Assembly: GCA_947625915.1 (NCBI GenBank)
Contig: CANQPX010000018.1
Coordinates: forward strand, 1-35,310
DNA: 35,310 bases
Direction: 5' to 3'
From: an uncultured Clostridia bacterium
GTDB taxonomy: Bacteria > Bacillota > Clostridia > Oscillospirales > Ruminococcaceae
Part shown: positions 1 through 8,240 of the stretch, in pieces
Numbering within the stretch: position 1 is the stretch's first letter
Layout of the letters: every line of letters begins with the position of its first letter
Notes under the pieces: model-generated
Told to the model about the DNA's origin: nothing
Databases searched by the model: none
Seen by the model: only the letters and a program-made list of their open reading frames with translations
Made by a program: the position numbers and the translations under genes

Positions 1-13
1 GGAGTAGGGGGCT

Positions 14-104
14 CGGGGGACAGAACCGCAGGGGAAGGGAGAACCCGTGCGAGCGTCCCTGTTAATTTTTCGGGTTCTCCCTTCCCTAAAGGTTCTGTCC
101 CCCG
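14..104. repeat. Long imperfect hairpin upstream of tatD
   Basis: Two nested perfect stems are visible: 14 bp (14-27 with 91-104) and 16 bp (32-47 with 71-86). They are separated by a 4-nt by 4-nt internal loop and capped by a loop of about 23 nt. No T-run follows on the plus strand (AAAAATAAAA instead), so this is not a standard intrinsic terminator. It may be a palindromic intergenic repeat (REP or MITE-like) or a terminator remnant of a gene to the left. Bases 105-295 hold no gene that I can support. Confidence 0.7.
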
Positions 105-295
105 AAAAATAAAACTAAGAAATTTTCACAAAGTAAAGTATAAGAAAAGAGAAATAAAGAACCCCACCGGTGAAAAGAACATCAAAACTTTAGGCGCAGG
201 ATTAAAACAGTAGAAAAACAAAACTACGCCCGCACGCCGGCAGACTCAGCCTGCCTCCAAACTGACAAAACTCTCAAAAGAAAGGATCTTTAAAT

Positions 296-1066
296 ATGAT
301 CGAATATATCGACTCCCATGCCCATTACGATAACGAACAGTTCGACCCCGACAGGGACGAACTCCTGCAGCATATACATAACGCAGGCGTGAAAAATATC
401 GTGAATATGGGCTGCAATATGGAACGTTCAAAAATTTCAGTGGAATATTCCCAAAAGTACCCCTTCGTTTACGCCGCAGTGGGGATCCACCCCGAGGACG
501 TGAAAGACACTCCCGATAACTATTTGCAGCAAATGAAACAATGGGCGGAACTCCCAAAAACAGTGGCGATCGGCGAAATAGGCTTGGACTACCATTACGA
601 AAATTATAATGCGGAATTGCAGAAAAAATTTTTTGAGGCACAGCTTGATCTCGCGGCGGAACTCTCTCTGCCGGTAGTGATACATTCCCGAGACGCGACC
701 GAAGATACAATGGAAATTTTACGCAAACGCGGAAAAGTAAACGGAGTCATGCATTGTTTTTCGGGTTCCGCCGAAACTGCAAAACAAGTGCTTGCGTTGG
801 GAATGAACATAAGCTTTACGGGAGTTTTGACATTTAAAAATGCAAGACGTGCCGTTGAAGCGTTGGAAGCTGTTCCGCTTGAAAGACTCATGCTTGAAAC
901 GGACTGCCCGTACATGGCGCCCGAACCCAACCGCGGCACTCGCTGCGACAGCAGCATGATAATTTACATCATTCAGAAGATCGCGGAAATAAAAGGTGTT
1001 TCCCCGGAACTTGTTGCAAAGCAGACAATGGAAAACACGTTAAAATTATTTTACAAAATGAACTAA
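296..1066 (+). CDS. tatD: TatD-family metal-dependent DNase/hydrolase
   Basis: Cytoplasmic TIM-barrel metallohydrolase of the TatD/YabD family, known as 3'-5' DNases or phosphodiesterases acting in DNA repair or turnover. The 256-residue length is typical. Expected metal ligands are visible: H8 and H10 in SHAHYD, E94 in IGEIGLDYH, H130 in VIHSRD, H153 in MHCFSG and D203 in ETDCPYMAP. The ATG follows an AAAGGA ribosome binding site. Hairpin-rich DNA flanks it on both sides. In many Firmicutes it lies downstream of metG, which cannot be seen here. No promoter was recognised just upstream, so it may be transcribed from outside the window. Family assignment is firm; the physiological substrate is not known from sequence. 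Confidence 0.96.
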   Translation: MIEYIDSHAHYDNEQFDPDRDELLQHIHNAGVKNIVNMGCNMERSKISVEYSQKYPFVYAAVGIHPEDVKDTPDNYLQQMKQWAELPKTVAIGEIGLDYHYENYNAELQKKFFEAQLDLAAELSLPVVIHSRDATEDTMEILRKRGKVNGVMHCFSGSAETAKQVLALGMNISFTGVLTFKNARRAVEALEAVPLERLMLETDCPYMAPEPNRGTRCDSSMIIYIIQKIAEIKGVSPELVAKQTMENTLKLFYKMN

Positions 1067-1145
1067 AGGTATAACGGCAAAAAATTTAAAATAGGGCGCG
1101 GACAAACTAAACAACGAAAAACAAAACTACACCCGAAAAGCTGGT

Positions 1146-1338
1146 CCAGCGCAGCCGCGCTGGTGGGGTCTGAGGGAAAAACGAATGCTTCGCATTCGTC
1201 TAAGCCCTCGTCGCGCAAACGAACGCAGTTCGTTTTTCGCAGTAGCGCGAAAACTCTTATGCTTTAGGAGCTCCGCAAGGGGTGAATTTACGCCGCAGGC
1301 GTAAAGAGGGGGCTGCCCTGCGATAGAGGGCGCCCCCT
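1146..1338. repeat. Chain of five short perfect hairpins, intergenic
   Basis: Successive palindromes occupy this gene-free stretch: 1146-1163 (7-bp arms), 1181-1199 (8-bp arms around TTC), 1217-1235 (8-bp arms around GCA), 1287-1305 (8-bp arms around GCA) and a GC-rich two-part stem at 1307-1338. Three-base loops recur. The last stem could end tatD transcripts, but it is followed by TTAAATT rather than a T-run. It looks like a composite of repetitive extragenic palindromes; copies elsewhere in the genome cannot be checked here. Confidence 0.6.
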
Positions 1339-1368
1339 TAAATTAACAAATTATTTCTATTTTCCCCT

Positions 1369-1397
1369 TGTCAAACAACCCGGTGAGTTGTTTGACA
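1369..1397. promoter_or_regulatory. 11-bp perfect inverted repeat
   Basis: Arms TGTCAAACAAC and GTTGTTTGACA flank a 7-bp centre. It lies between the hairpin chain and the rubrerythrin terminator. It could be a protein-binding operator or another palindromic repeat. No promoter was seen beside it, so function is open. Confidence 0.45.
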
Positions 1398-1427
1398 ACA
1401 AACTATATTTTAGACTTTTGACAAAAT

Positions 1428-1460
1428 CGCGGGAAAGCATTTTAAAAACGCTTTCCCGCG
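1428..1460 (-). terminator. Terminator of the rubrerythrin gene
   Basis: An 11-bp perfect GC-rich stem (1428-1438 with 1450-1460) lies 24 bases past the rubrerythrin stop codon. On the minus strand it is followed by ATTTTGTC, a short T-rich tail. Position and stem strength fit an intrinsic terminator. Confidence 0.75.
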
Positions 1461-1483
1461 ATATTTTTATTTGTTTTATAAGA

Positions 1484-2017
1484 TCAATAATTTTCCTTAC
1501 GGACTTCAAAGAAGCTGCGGGGGTGATTGCATACGGGGCAAACATCGGGCGCGCTCTTGCCCATTACAAGATGTCCGCAGTTGCGGCATTCCCACATTTT
1601 CATCTCGCTCTTTTCAAATACCTGCTGCATCTCAACATTTTTCAGCAAAGCGCGGAAACGTTCCTCATGCGCTTTTTCGATCTGTCCGACAGCACGGAAT
1701 TTTGCCGCCAGTTCGGTAAAGCCTTCCTCTTCCGCATCTTTGGCAAAACCTTCGTACATATCCGTCCATTCGTAATTCTCACCGTCCGCAGCCGCGGCAA
1801 GATTTGCCTTTGTATCGCCAATGCCGCTGAGAGCCTTGAGCCAGATCTTGGCGTGTTCCTTTTCGTTATCGGCAGTTTTGAGAAAAATTTCGGCAATTTG
1901 CTCAAAACCTTCTTTTTTCGCAGCGCTTGCGAAATATGTATACTTGTTTCTTGCCTGACTTTCACCGGCGAACGCGGTGAGAAGATTTTTTTCGGTCTTG
2001 CTTCCTTTAAGTTCCAT
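1484..2017 (-). CDS. rbr: Rubrerythrin
   Basis: Non-heme diiron peroxidase that reduces hydrogen peroxide in the cytoplasm of anaerobes. The protein has 177 residues in two parts. An N-terminal ferritin-like four-helix domain carries E19, an E52-x-x-H55 motif, acidic residues around 96-98 and E114-x-x-H117. A C-terminal rubredoxin-like knuckle has C144-x2-C147 and C160-x2-C163. The start at MELKG is preferred over an open frame reaching 2158 because it begins the family homology and follows an AAAGGCGG ribosome binding site. A consensus promoter lies about 45 bases upstream and a terminator follows, so it is a single-gene unit. No PerR box was identified by eye. Confidence 0.96.
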   Translation of the reverse strand: MELKGSKTEKNLLTAFAGESQARNKYTYFASAAKKEGFEQIAEIFLKTADNEKEHAKIWLKALSGIGDTKANLAAAADGENYEWTDMYEGFAKDAEEEGFTELAAKFRAVGQIEKAHEERFRALLKNVEMQQVFEKSEMKMWECRNCGHLVMGKSAPDVCPVCNHPRSFFEVRKENY

Positions 2018-2062
2018 AGTAAAAACCGCCTTTCCATGCCGCACGGGCATAATGTTATAATT

Positions 2063-2091
2063 ATTATACAATATTGCCGCGCTATTGTCAA
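2063..2091 (-). promoter_or_regulatory. Sigma-A promoter of rubrerythrin
   Basis: On the minus strand TTGACA (2086-2091) is separated by exactly 17 bp from TATAAT (2063-2068), a full-consensus promoter. Transcription would start near 2056, giving an untranslated leader of about 40 nt. Confidence 0.88.
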
Positions 2092-2331
2092 GATATGTCA
2101 TGAAATTTTGTACAGAAGCGCAATTTGCCAAAACTTCGCCGCAGACTTTGCCCCGCAAGAAAAAGAAGGAAAATATTGTAATTATTCCTCCCTCAAATTG
2201 GTTACAAAGTGGTTACAATTTAACGCAGCTTCAGACGAAAATTCGGGAAAAACTGCGCAAATCACGCAAATACGCCAAAAATCCGCCTCAATTCTATCCG
2301 TTTTTCGTAATATTTGGACTGCCGCCATGCC

Positions 2332-2360
2332 TTGACTTTTTCGGCAGAATGTTGTATAAT
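2332..2360 (+). promoter_or_regulatory. Sigma-A promoter of the CNNM gene and lipoprotein cluster
   Basis: TTGACT (2332-2337), 17-bp spacer, TATAAT (2355-2360), 79 bases before the CNNM-family start codon. The next genes are closely spaced and co-oriented with no clear terminator, so this may drive the whole 2440-11107 block. The divergent rubrerythrin promoter lies 240 bp away; nothing else is seen between them. Confidence 0.82.
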
Positions 2361-2439
2361 TTTTAGTGTCTCGATCTGTGCTTATTTGCATATGTGCGGG
2401 AACTGTTGATATATTTCATTTTTTGGAAGGAAGTTGATT

Positions 2440-3804
2440 ATGGACTCTGACGGGTATCCCGGTCTGATAATTATTCTTGCGGCGGCTCTGATAAAAGGCT
2501 TTTATACCGTTTGTGAGACCGCTGTTACCGAAATTGACGACCGCAGGATAAAAAATAATGACAAAAACGTAAAATATAAGACCCTTTGTGAATTGCTGGA
2601 AAAACCCTCGCGCCTCGTTACCGCATTCGCGGTGAACAGAATGCTGACCGCTGTAATGATCGCATATCTTGCAGCATTTACCTATATTTCTCCCCTGTCG
2701 GACACTTTCATGAGCATATTTAAAAACAATACCGCGGCACATATCGTTTCCGCCGTTTGCATAATGCTCTGTACTGTGCTCCTGCTGACGGTCATATGCG
2801 ACGGCGTGCCTAAAAAAATTGCCGCAGGCTGCAAAGAGACCGAAAAACTCGCCTGCTTCTGCGCTCCGTTCGTAAAATTCCTTGTAGCGATATTAACGCC
2901 GCTGACAGCGCTTTCATCATTGCTGATACGGCTGATATCAATGATCTTCGGCTCGGGCGGCAGCTCCGAAAAGGACGTCGTTACCGAAGAGGAGATCCTC
3001 ATGATGGTCGATGCCGGGAACGAAACAGGCGTTATCGAAGAATCCCAGAAGGAAATGATAAACGGCGTATTTGAATTCGATGACCGCACAGTCTCAGATG
3101 TCATGACCCACAGAACGGATATCGCCGCAGTCAAAATGCCCGCCGATGTCCCCGAAATAGTGAACCTTGCCATCAGCAGCGGATTTTCAAGGATCCCCGT
3201 CTACGAAGATACGGTGGATCATATCATCGGAATGATATGCGTAAAAGACCTGCTCTGCTTCGTCGGCTCGGAAGCAGCCGAAAGCGCAACAGCTAAAAAT
3301 TTCCTGAGAGATATAATTTATTTCCCCGGATCCGTTTCCTGCGGAGAAGCCTTTAAAAGACTTACCGCAAAAAAAATGCAGATGGCTGTCGTCATAGACG
3401 AGTACGGCGGCACTGCCGGTCTGATAACGATGGAGGACCTCGTTGAAACTATCGTGGGAAATATTCAGGACGAATATGACGATGAGGAAGAAGAACTCGT
3501 CCGCATTTCCGACGATACTTACACGATCGCAGGAACAGCAGACCCGGAAAAAATACTTTCCGAATTCGGCATAACCCTTCCCGAAGACAACGATTTCGAC
3601 ACCATGAGCGGATTTATCGTCGAACTCCTCGGACGTATCCCCGAGGAAAACGAAAATCCCTCCGTACAGTACGAAGACCTGCTTTTTACCGTGCTTGTCA
3701 CGGAGGATAAATGCATAACAAAATTAAAAGCAACGATTCTTAAAAAAAATGAAAACGAAAATAATATTCAAAAGGAGAGCTCGGAAAATGAAGAAGAAAC
3801 TTAG
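2440..3804 (+). CDS. CNNM/CorC (HlyC-type) CBS-domain membrane transporter
   Basis: 454-residue integral membrane protein of the family that includes hemolysin-C homologues and CNNM/CorC magnesium exporters. The first ~170 residues form hydrophobic segments of the DUF21 membrane domain. A linker with VVTEEEILMMVDAG and GVIEESQKEMI follows, typical of the family. Next come a CBS pair (VMTHRTDI to DEYGGTAGLITMEDLVE) and a C-terminal CorC/HlyC domain. The ATG at 2440 is chosen because GGAAGGA ends 8 nt upstream; a TTG at 2434 is too close. The last 17 bases overlap the next gene, suggesting translational coupling. The transported ion (Mg2+ or another divalent cation) is inferred from the family only. 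Confidence 0.93.
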   Translation: MDSDGYPGLIIILAAALIKGFYTVCETAVTEIDDRRIKNNDKNVKYKTLCELLEKPSRLVTAFAVNRMLTAVMIAYLAAFTYISPLSDTFMSIFKNNTAAHIVSAVCIMLCTVLLLTVICDGVPKKIAAGCKETEKLACFCAPFVKFLVAILTPLTALSSLLIRLISMIFGSGGSSEKDVVTEEEILMMVDAGNETGVIEESQKEMINGVFEFDDRTVSDVMTHRTDIAAVKMPADVPEIVNLAISSGFSRIPVYEDTVDHIIGMICVKDLLCFVGSEAAESATAKNFLRDIIYFPGSVSCGEAFKRLTAKKMQMAVVIDEYGGTAGLITMEDLVETIVGNIQDEYDDEEEELVRISDDTYTIAGTADPEKILSEFGITLPEDNDFDTMSGFIVELLGRIPEENENPSVQYEDLLFTVLVTEDKCITKLKATILKKNENENNIQKESSENEEET

Positions 3805-5440
3805 TCTCATTCTCGCGTTTCTTATGGCTGCTTCAATGACCATGGCAGGCTGTAAGAAAACAGACGATACCTCGTCCGGTATGCCGGATACCCAGACATC
3901 TTTGCCCACTATCACCCGGATGACAACTACTACGACCGAAGAAACTACCACAACTACAGCTGAAACTACCGAAACAGAGACTACCACCGAGACTACTGCC
4001 GAAACTACGGCGGAAACGACCGAAACTACCGCCGCAACGGTAACTGCCGCATCGGAAAAAACTTGGACAGAGACCGAAAAAGAACAGACTCTCTATGTAA
4101 CAACAGACTGCTATTCCAGAAAACAAGCGATAGTCGGCTCCGAAGCAGTAAAAAAATATTCTGCCGGAACAAAAATAAATGTTGTCGCAACTACCGATAC
4201 AGGCTACTATAAACTTGCCGACGGAACATTTATCCACTCGGATTATGTCTCCGATAAGGAACCTTCCGCGACTACCACCGCCGCACCGACAACGACTGCA
4301 AAACCTGCGGCAACTACCGAAAAAACCTCTTCGGCTACAACAGCGCCGAAGCCTGCCGAAACTACCCCCGCAAATACTCAGCCCGCTCCTTCTTCACCTT
4401 CTGCAAGAAGCTATACCGATAAGTACCCCTATAAACAGCTTGACAAAAACGGACAGCAGCTTTATGCAAATATAGTCGAAGCAGCGGAAAACTTCCAAAG
4501 ATCCGTGACCGTGCCGAGCGGTATGTCCCTTGAAGATATTTTAAGAGTATATCTCATCGTTTTCAATAACGAACCCCAGCTTTTCTGGCTGGAAACTTCC
4601 GTTGTACCGTCAACGGGAACAATGAACCTCGACTATGCACTCTCTAAAGAAAGCGCAGAAACAGCAAAGAAAAATATAGAAGCTAACGCAAAAGCTGTTA
4701 TCAATAAGGTGAACGCCTGCAGCAGCACAAGAGATAAACTTATGGTGATCCATGACTGGGTAATAACAAATAACGGTTTCGATGAAGCTAACTCTTTCGG
4801 CACCTGCGGAATTTATAACAGCCTTAACAACGGCGGTAAACTCCAGTGTCAGGGATACGCGAAAACAGTTCAGTACCTCTGCGACCTCGCAGGCATAGAC
4901 AGCATGGTCGTAATAGGTGAAAACAATGCGGCTCACTCTCACGCATGGAACGTTGTTTATTGCAGCGACGGCTACTACATACTCGATACTACATGGGACG
5001 ACCCCATATCCGATAATTTCAAAGCCGGTTTCGTACGTTATCTGTACTTCCTCACAAATGACCAGATGACAACAAATTCTCACCTGAAAATAAATAAGGT
5101 CAGCTTCAACGGCAAGACTCTTACTCTCTATACTCCTCCTGCCTGCACAAAGACCACTTACAGCTACTTCAAGACCTCAGGCAGAGAATACAGCGATCTT
5201 GCTTCGGCTGAACAGGGCATTTATGCCGCTCTTGATGAAGCTATATCTTCAAAGAAACAGGCTGCCGTCATAAAAGTAACGAACCACGATCTGTGGGAAA
5301 CTCTCAGGACCGACGAGTATGCAGTTAAATTCCTTTCCCATGCCCTGTCCAAAGACAAAAACCTTAAACTTTCTAAGAGCACAGACGAAAAACTTGAATC
5401 CATACTCGTTATCGAATATGATATAGGTTACAAACAATAA
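3788..5440 (+). CDS. Lipoprotein with SH3-like and transglutaminase-like domains (paralogue 1)
   Basis: 550-residue predicted lipoprotein with a signal peptide ending in MAGC (C22). A long Thr/Glu-rich low-complexity linker follows at roughly residues 35-100. An SH3b-like segment around 105-155 starts LYVTTDCYSR and ends FIHSDYV. A second Thr/Pro/Ala-rich linker precedes the transglutaminase-like papain-fold domain. The triad is visible: C354 in QCQGYAK, H385 in SHAWNVV and D400 in LDTTWDDP. The start at 3788 follows AAAGGAG and yields a standard signal peptide; longer frames begin inside the upstream gene. It overlaps that gene by 17 bp. Related domains act as peptidases or crosslinkers; the substrate is unknown. 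Probable site is the outer face of the membrane. Confidence 0.88.
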   Translation: MKKKLSLILAFLMAASMTMAGCKKTDDTSSGMPDTQTSLPTITRMTTTTTEETTTTTAETTETETTTETTAETTAETTETTAATVTAASEKTWTETEKEQTLYVTTDCYSRKQAIVGSEAVKKYSAGTKINVVATTDTGYYKLADGTFIHSDYVSDKEPSATTTAAPTTTAKPAATTEKTSSATTAPKPAETTPANTQPAPSSPSARSYTDKYPYKQLDKNGQQLYANIVEAAENFQRSVTVPSGMSLEDILRVYLIVFNNEPQLFWLETSVVPSTGTMNLDYALSKESAETAKKNIEANAKAVINKVNACSSTRDKLMVIHDWVITNNGFDEANSFGTCGIYNSLNNGGKLQCQGYAKTVQYLCDLAGIDSMVVIGENNAAHSHAWNVVYCSDGYYILDTTWDDPISDNFKAGFVRYLYFLTNDQMTTNSHLKINKVSFNGKTLTLYTPPACTKTTYSYFKTSGREYSDLASAEQGIYAALDEAISSKKQAAVIKVTNHDLWETLRTDEYAVKFLSHALSKDKNLKLSKSTDEKLESILVIEYDIGYKQ

Positions 5441-5497
5441 AACAAAAAGGGGCGGGGCATTTATTTGACCCTGCCTCTGCTTGATATATAAATAACG

Positions 5498-5541
5498 AAA
5501 GGAGCGATCTGCGGTCAGATGTTCCCGCAGAAATAATAATG
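5498..5541 (+). promoter_or_regulatory. Split initiation region: SD, hairpin, start codon
   Basis: AAAGGAG (5498-5504) lies 34 nt before the ATG at 5539. A perfect 7-bp hairpin (5508-5514 with 5525-5531) fills the gap. If folded, it leaves 10 unpaired spacer bases. No other ribosome binding site is nearer the ATG. An in-frame CTG at 5509 is a possible alternative start, 4 nt after the SD. Confidence 0.55.
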
Positions 5542-6975
5542 AAAAAAATAAGATCTAAAAAGTTATATGCAGCTGCTGCATTGATCCTTTCCATATCAAT
5601 GCTCGCAGCAGGCTGCTCAGGCAGCAATGACGAAAACGACGGCAGCAGCGCCGAAGGCACCGAGTCAAGCGTTTCCGTCAACGTTATCGGCGGCACCGAA
5701 ACTACAACTACGGCGATAGTAACAGACGATGCAGGACTTGAAGTGGAACAGATCCCTACCGAGACAGTATCGACTACAGCCGAACTTGAAACAGAACTCG
5801 TTCTGGACGAAAACGGAGAGACCGTAACAGGCGTCGGCGGAAATGCTATCACTCAGCCCGTTGTAACTACGATCAATACCGACCATACGCTCAGCGATGA
5901 AGATATCCTGAACGCTATAACTTCTCAGCCGAAAGAAGTAAATATCAGTAAATATACCGGAAAACGCTACGCTTACGATACCCTCACAAGCGAAGAAAAA
6001 GAACTCTACGACAACATAAAAAGCGGCGCGGAAAACCTCCGCTTCAAGATCTGCAGCAGCGATGCGTTCACTATCGAAGAATGGACAAAAGTATACGGTC
6101 TCGTTTTCAATCAGGAGCCTCAGCTTTTCTATCTCAGCGGAAAGATAAAAGTCGGAAAACTGTTCTACATCACCAAGGACGCCGATAACATAAACCAGAT
6201 GCAGAAAGCTATAGATTCTACGGTCAATAAACTCGTAGATCAGGCTTCGGGAAAATCTACATACGAACAGCTCAAAATATTCCATGACTACCTTGTGTTA
6301 AATTCAACTTTTGAATCCATGAGTTCCGACGCGGACTATAACGCTTCTATCTACAACGCTTTCGGTCACCCCGGCGAACAGGGCGATATCCAGTGTGCAG
6401 GTTATGCAAAAGCTATGCAGTACCTCTGCGATAAAGTAAATATCCCCTGTATGGTAGTTACGGGAGAAAATACCGAAGGCGCTTCACACGCGTGGAACGT
6501 AGTTCAGGTGGACGGCGAATGGTACAACCTCGACTGTACTTGGGACGATCCTATCCTCGCCACCGCAAACTATAAAAACGTAAGATATAAGTTCTTCCTC
6601 GTTCCCGACAGCTGGATACACAATAAAACACATATGCACGTCAACGAGATACTCCTTCCCAACGGAAATTATGTGAAATATTTCGACCCTCCCGCTTGCA
6701 CCGGAACATCACAAAACTATTTCGTCAAGAGCGGAAACGTCTATAATGACGCTGCAGCAGCCGAAAAGGCTATCAAAGACCAGATCAAGAACGCTGCCGA
6801 AAACGGACTCAGAACTACCAGCATAATGGCAGGTTCAAAAGACGTATATAAGGCGATCTATGACATAAGAGGAGATCTTAACGCTTATGCAAAAACTTTG
6901 TCAGGCGTAAGAGGAATAAGCGATGAATGTAACGAGAATATGCTCGTTATCGAATTCGATGTACTGTATAATTGA
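5539..6975 (+). CDS. Transglutaminase-like domain lipoprotein (paralogue 2)
   Basis: 478 residues with a lipoprotein signal peptide ending LAAGC (C26). A Ser/Thr/Glu-rich segment runs to about residue 140, followed by a shared N-terminal helical region (LTSEEKELYDNIKSG) and the transglutaminase-like domain. The triad is C286 (QCAGYAK), H317 (SHAWNVV) and D332 (LDCTWDDP). A C-terminal ~90-residue extension starts near PPACTG and is shared with paralogues 1 and 3. It lacks the SH3-like domain of paralogue 1. Its SD is separated from the start by a hairpin. It lies 98 bp after paralogue 1 and 12 bp before paralogue 3. Enzymatic activity is inferred from the intact triad; the target is unknown. 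Confidence 0.87.
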   Translation: MKKIRSKKLYAAAALILSISMLAAGCSGSNDENDGSSAEGTESSVSVNVIGGTETTTTAIVTDDAGLEVEQIPTETVSTTAELETELVLDENGETVTGVGGNAITQPVVTTINTDHTLSDEDILNAITSQPKEVNISKYTGKRYAYDTLTSEEKELYDNIKSGAENLRFKICSSDAFTIEEWTKVYGLVFNQEPQLFYLSGKIKVGKLFYITKDADNINQMQKAIDSTVNKLVDQASGKSTYEQLKIFHDYLVLNSTFESMSSDADYNASIYNAFGHPGEQGDIQCAGYAKAMQYLCDKVNIPCMVVTGENTEGASHAWNVVQVDGEWYNLDCTWDDPILATANYKNVRYKFFLVPDSWIHNKTHMHVNEILLPNGNYVKYFDPPACTGTSQNYFVKSGNVYNDAAAAEKAIKDQIKNAAENGLRTTSIMAGSKDVYKAIYDIRGDLNAYAKTLSGVRGISDECNENMLVIEFDVLYN

Positions 6976-6987
6976 TGATATAATAAA

Positions 6988-8142
6988 ATGAAACTGAAAA
7001 GATCAGCGGCAGCGTGCGCCGCTTTGTGCGCCGCTATCCTTACGGCAGGCTGTATGCCCGTTTCCGAACGCCCCGCAGAAAGCCTGCCGCAGACAATATT
7101 GAACATGAACACAGCAGAGGGATATGTTTCCCCGGTGTATGACGCGCTTACGGAAGAAGAAAAAAACCTTTATGACACCATAAAAAATGCCGTTCTTGAA
7201 TTCAATGAGTCGGCAGAACTGGGAAAAGCCGTGCCAAAAGATGAACTCCGTAAAATATATAAACTCGTATATTCACAGGAAAGAGACCTCTTCTGGCTTA
7301 GCAGCCTTTTCTATGCCCCCGATGACAAAATATCTACATTACGGCTGAATTATATTTACACAAAAGACGACGCCGCACTGAAACGCGCCGAACTCGACTT
7401 AAAAGCTTCGGAAATAATCGGCGAACTTCCCGAAAATATCTCCGATGCGGAAAAGGTCATATATTTCCATGACAAGATAGTGACAGGCTGCGATTTTTCA
7501 CAGAGCGCGGAACACGTCAATTCCGCTTACGGGGTCCTTGTTGCGGGAGCGGGACAATGCGAAGGCTATGCCGCGGCAATGTCACTGCTTTGCAATAAAG
7601 CGGGGATCCCGAATTATACTGTCTGCGGAACAAACAGCAGCGGCGATACACACGCATGGAACAAAGTAATGGTCGGCGGAAATTGGTACAATGTGGACTG
7701 CACTTGGGACGATCCTATCCTGAACCACTACAATGCGGATTTTTTGAAGCATGACTATTGTCTTGTAAGCGATAAGGAAATAATAGGGATAACTCATTTC
7801 CCCGATGAGCTTTATAAGAACGTTCCTCCATGTACGGCGGAAGAAATGAACTATTTTGCCGTAAAAGGTCTTGTTTTTAACACAGCCGCGGACGCCTGCG
7901 CGGAACTTAAAGAACAGATCCGCAGCGCGGGTCTTTCCGGAAAACGTGAAGCGGAACTCCGCCTTTCAGGCGCAGACCCGTACTATGCGGTAATTGCAAG
8001 ACTTTTCGACAGCGGCGAGATAAAACAGATGATCGAGGACATAAACGGCAATTACGGTACCAAAATACGTTCCGCATATGACCATAATAATGATAAACTC
8101 AATATAGTCCATATATCTTTGATCTATGAAAACGATGAATAA
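6988..8142 (+). CDS. Transglutaminase-like domain lipoprotein (paralogue 3)
   Basis: 384 residues, the shortest of the five. The signal peptide ends LTAGC (C22) and almost no linker precedes the conserved region (LTEEEKNLYDTIKNA). The triad is C191 (GQCEGYAA), H222 (THAWNKV) and D237 (VDCTWDDP). The ATG is only 12 bases after the stop of paralogue 2 with no recognisable ribosome binding site, so translation may depend on reinitiation by ribosomes finishing the upstream gene. The missing Thr-rich stalk would place this domain close to the membrane. Function beyond a papain-fold cysteine enzyme is not known. Confidence 0.86.
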   Translation: MKLKRSAAACAALCAAILTAGCMPVSERPAESLPQTILNMNTAEGYVSPVYDALTEEEKNLYDTIKNAVLEFNESAELGKAVPKDELRKIYKLVYSQERDLFWLSSLFYAPDDKISTLRLNYIYTKDDAALKRAELDLKASEIIGELPENISDAEKVIYFHDKIVTGCDFSQSAEHVNSAYGVLVAGAGQCEGYAAAMSLLCNKAGIPNYTVCGTNSSGDTHAWNKVMVGGNWYNVDCTWDDPILNHYNADFLKHDYCLVSDKEIIGITHFPDELYKNVPPCTAEEMNYFAVKGLVFNTAADACAELKEQIRSAGLSGKREAELRLSGADPYYAVIARLFDSGEIKQMIEDINGNYGTKIRSAYDHNNDKLNIVHISLIYENDE

Positions 8143-8184
8143 AAAATAATTTTGCTGCCAAACTGATCCGAACGATCATTCCTG

Positions 8185-8240
8185 AAGGGAGGATAATTCC
8201 GACAAAGGATATTTGTCCTGTCGGAAATATATCGGCTATG
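8185..8240 (+). promoter_or_regulatory. Split initiation region: SD, hairpin, start codon
   Basis: AAGGGAGG (8185-8192) lies 45 nt upstream of the ATG at 8238. A perfect 8-bp hairpin (TTCCGACA 8197-8204 with TGTCGGAA 8219-8226) sits between them. Looping it out leaves 15 nt. No SD-like sequence lies directly before the ATG. Confidence 0.55.

Noticed and set aside
246-957. Minus-strand open frames over tatD
   Set aside because: They are antisense shadows of a clear TatD gene with no ribosome binding sites or recognisable domains.
1388-2366. Plus-strand open frames of 315 and 93 residues opposite rubrerythrin and its promoter
   Set aside because: Rubrerythrin on the minus strand is unambiguous; the opposite frames have low-complexity translations and run through promoter DNA.
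3900-4400. ACT-rich repeats in paralogue 1 as a tandem DNA repeat or CRISPR-like array
   Set aside because: They are Thr/Glu codons of a low-complexity protein stalk with irregular spacing, and no unique spacers.
5441-5480. Terminator between paralogues 1 and 2
   Set aside because: Only a GU-rich imperfect stem can be drawn and no T-run follows, so transcription probably continues.
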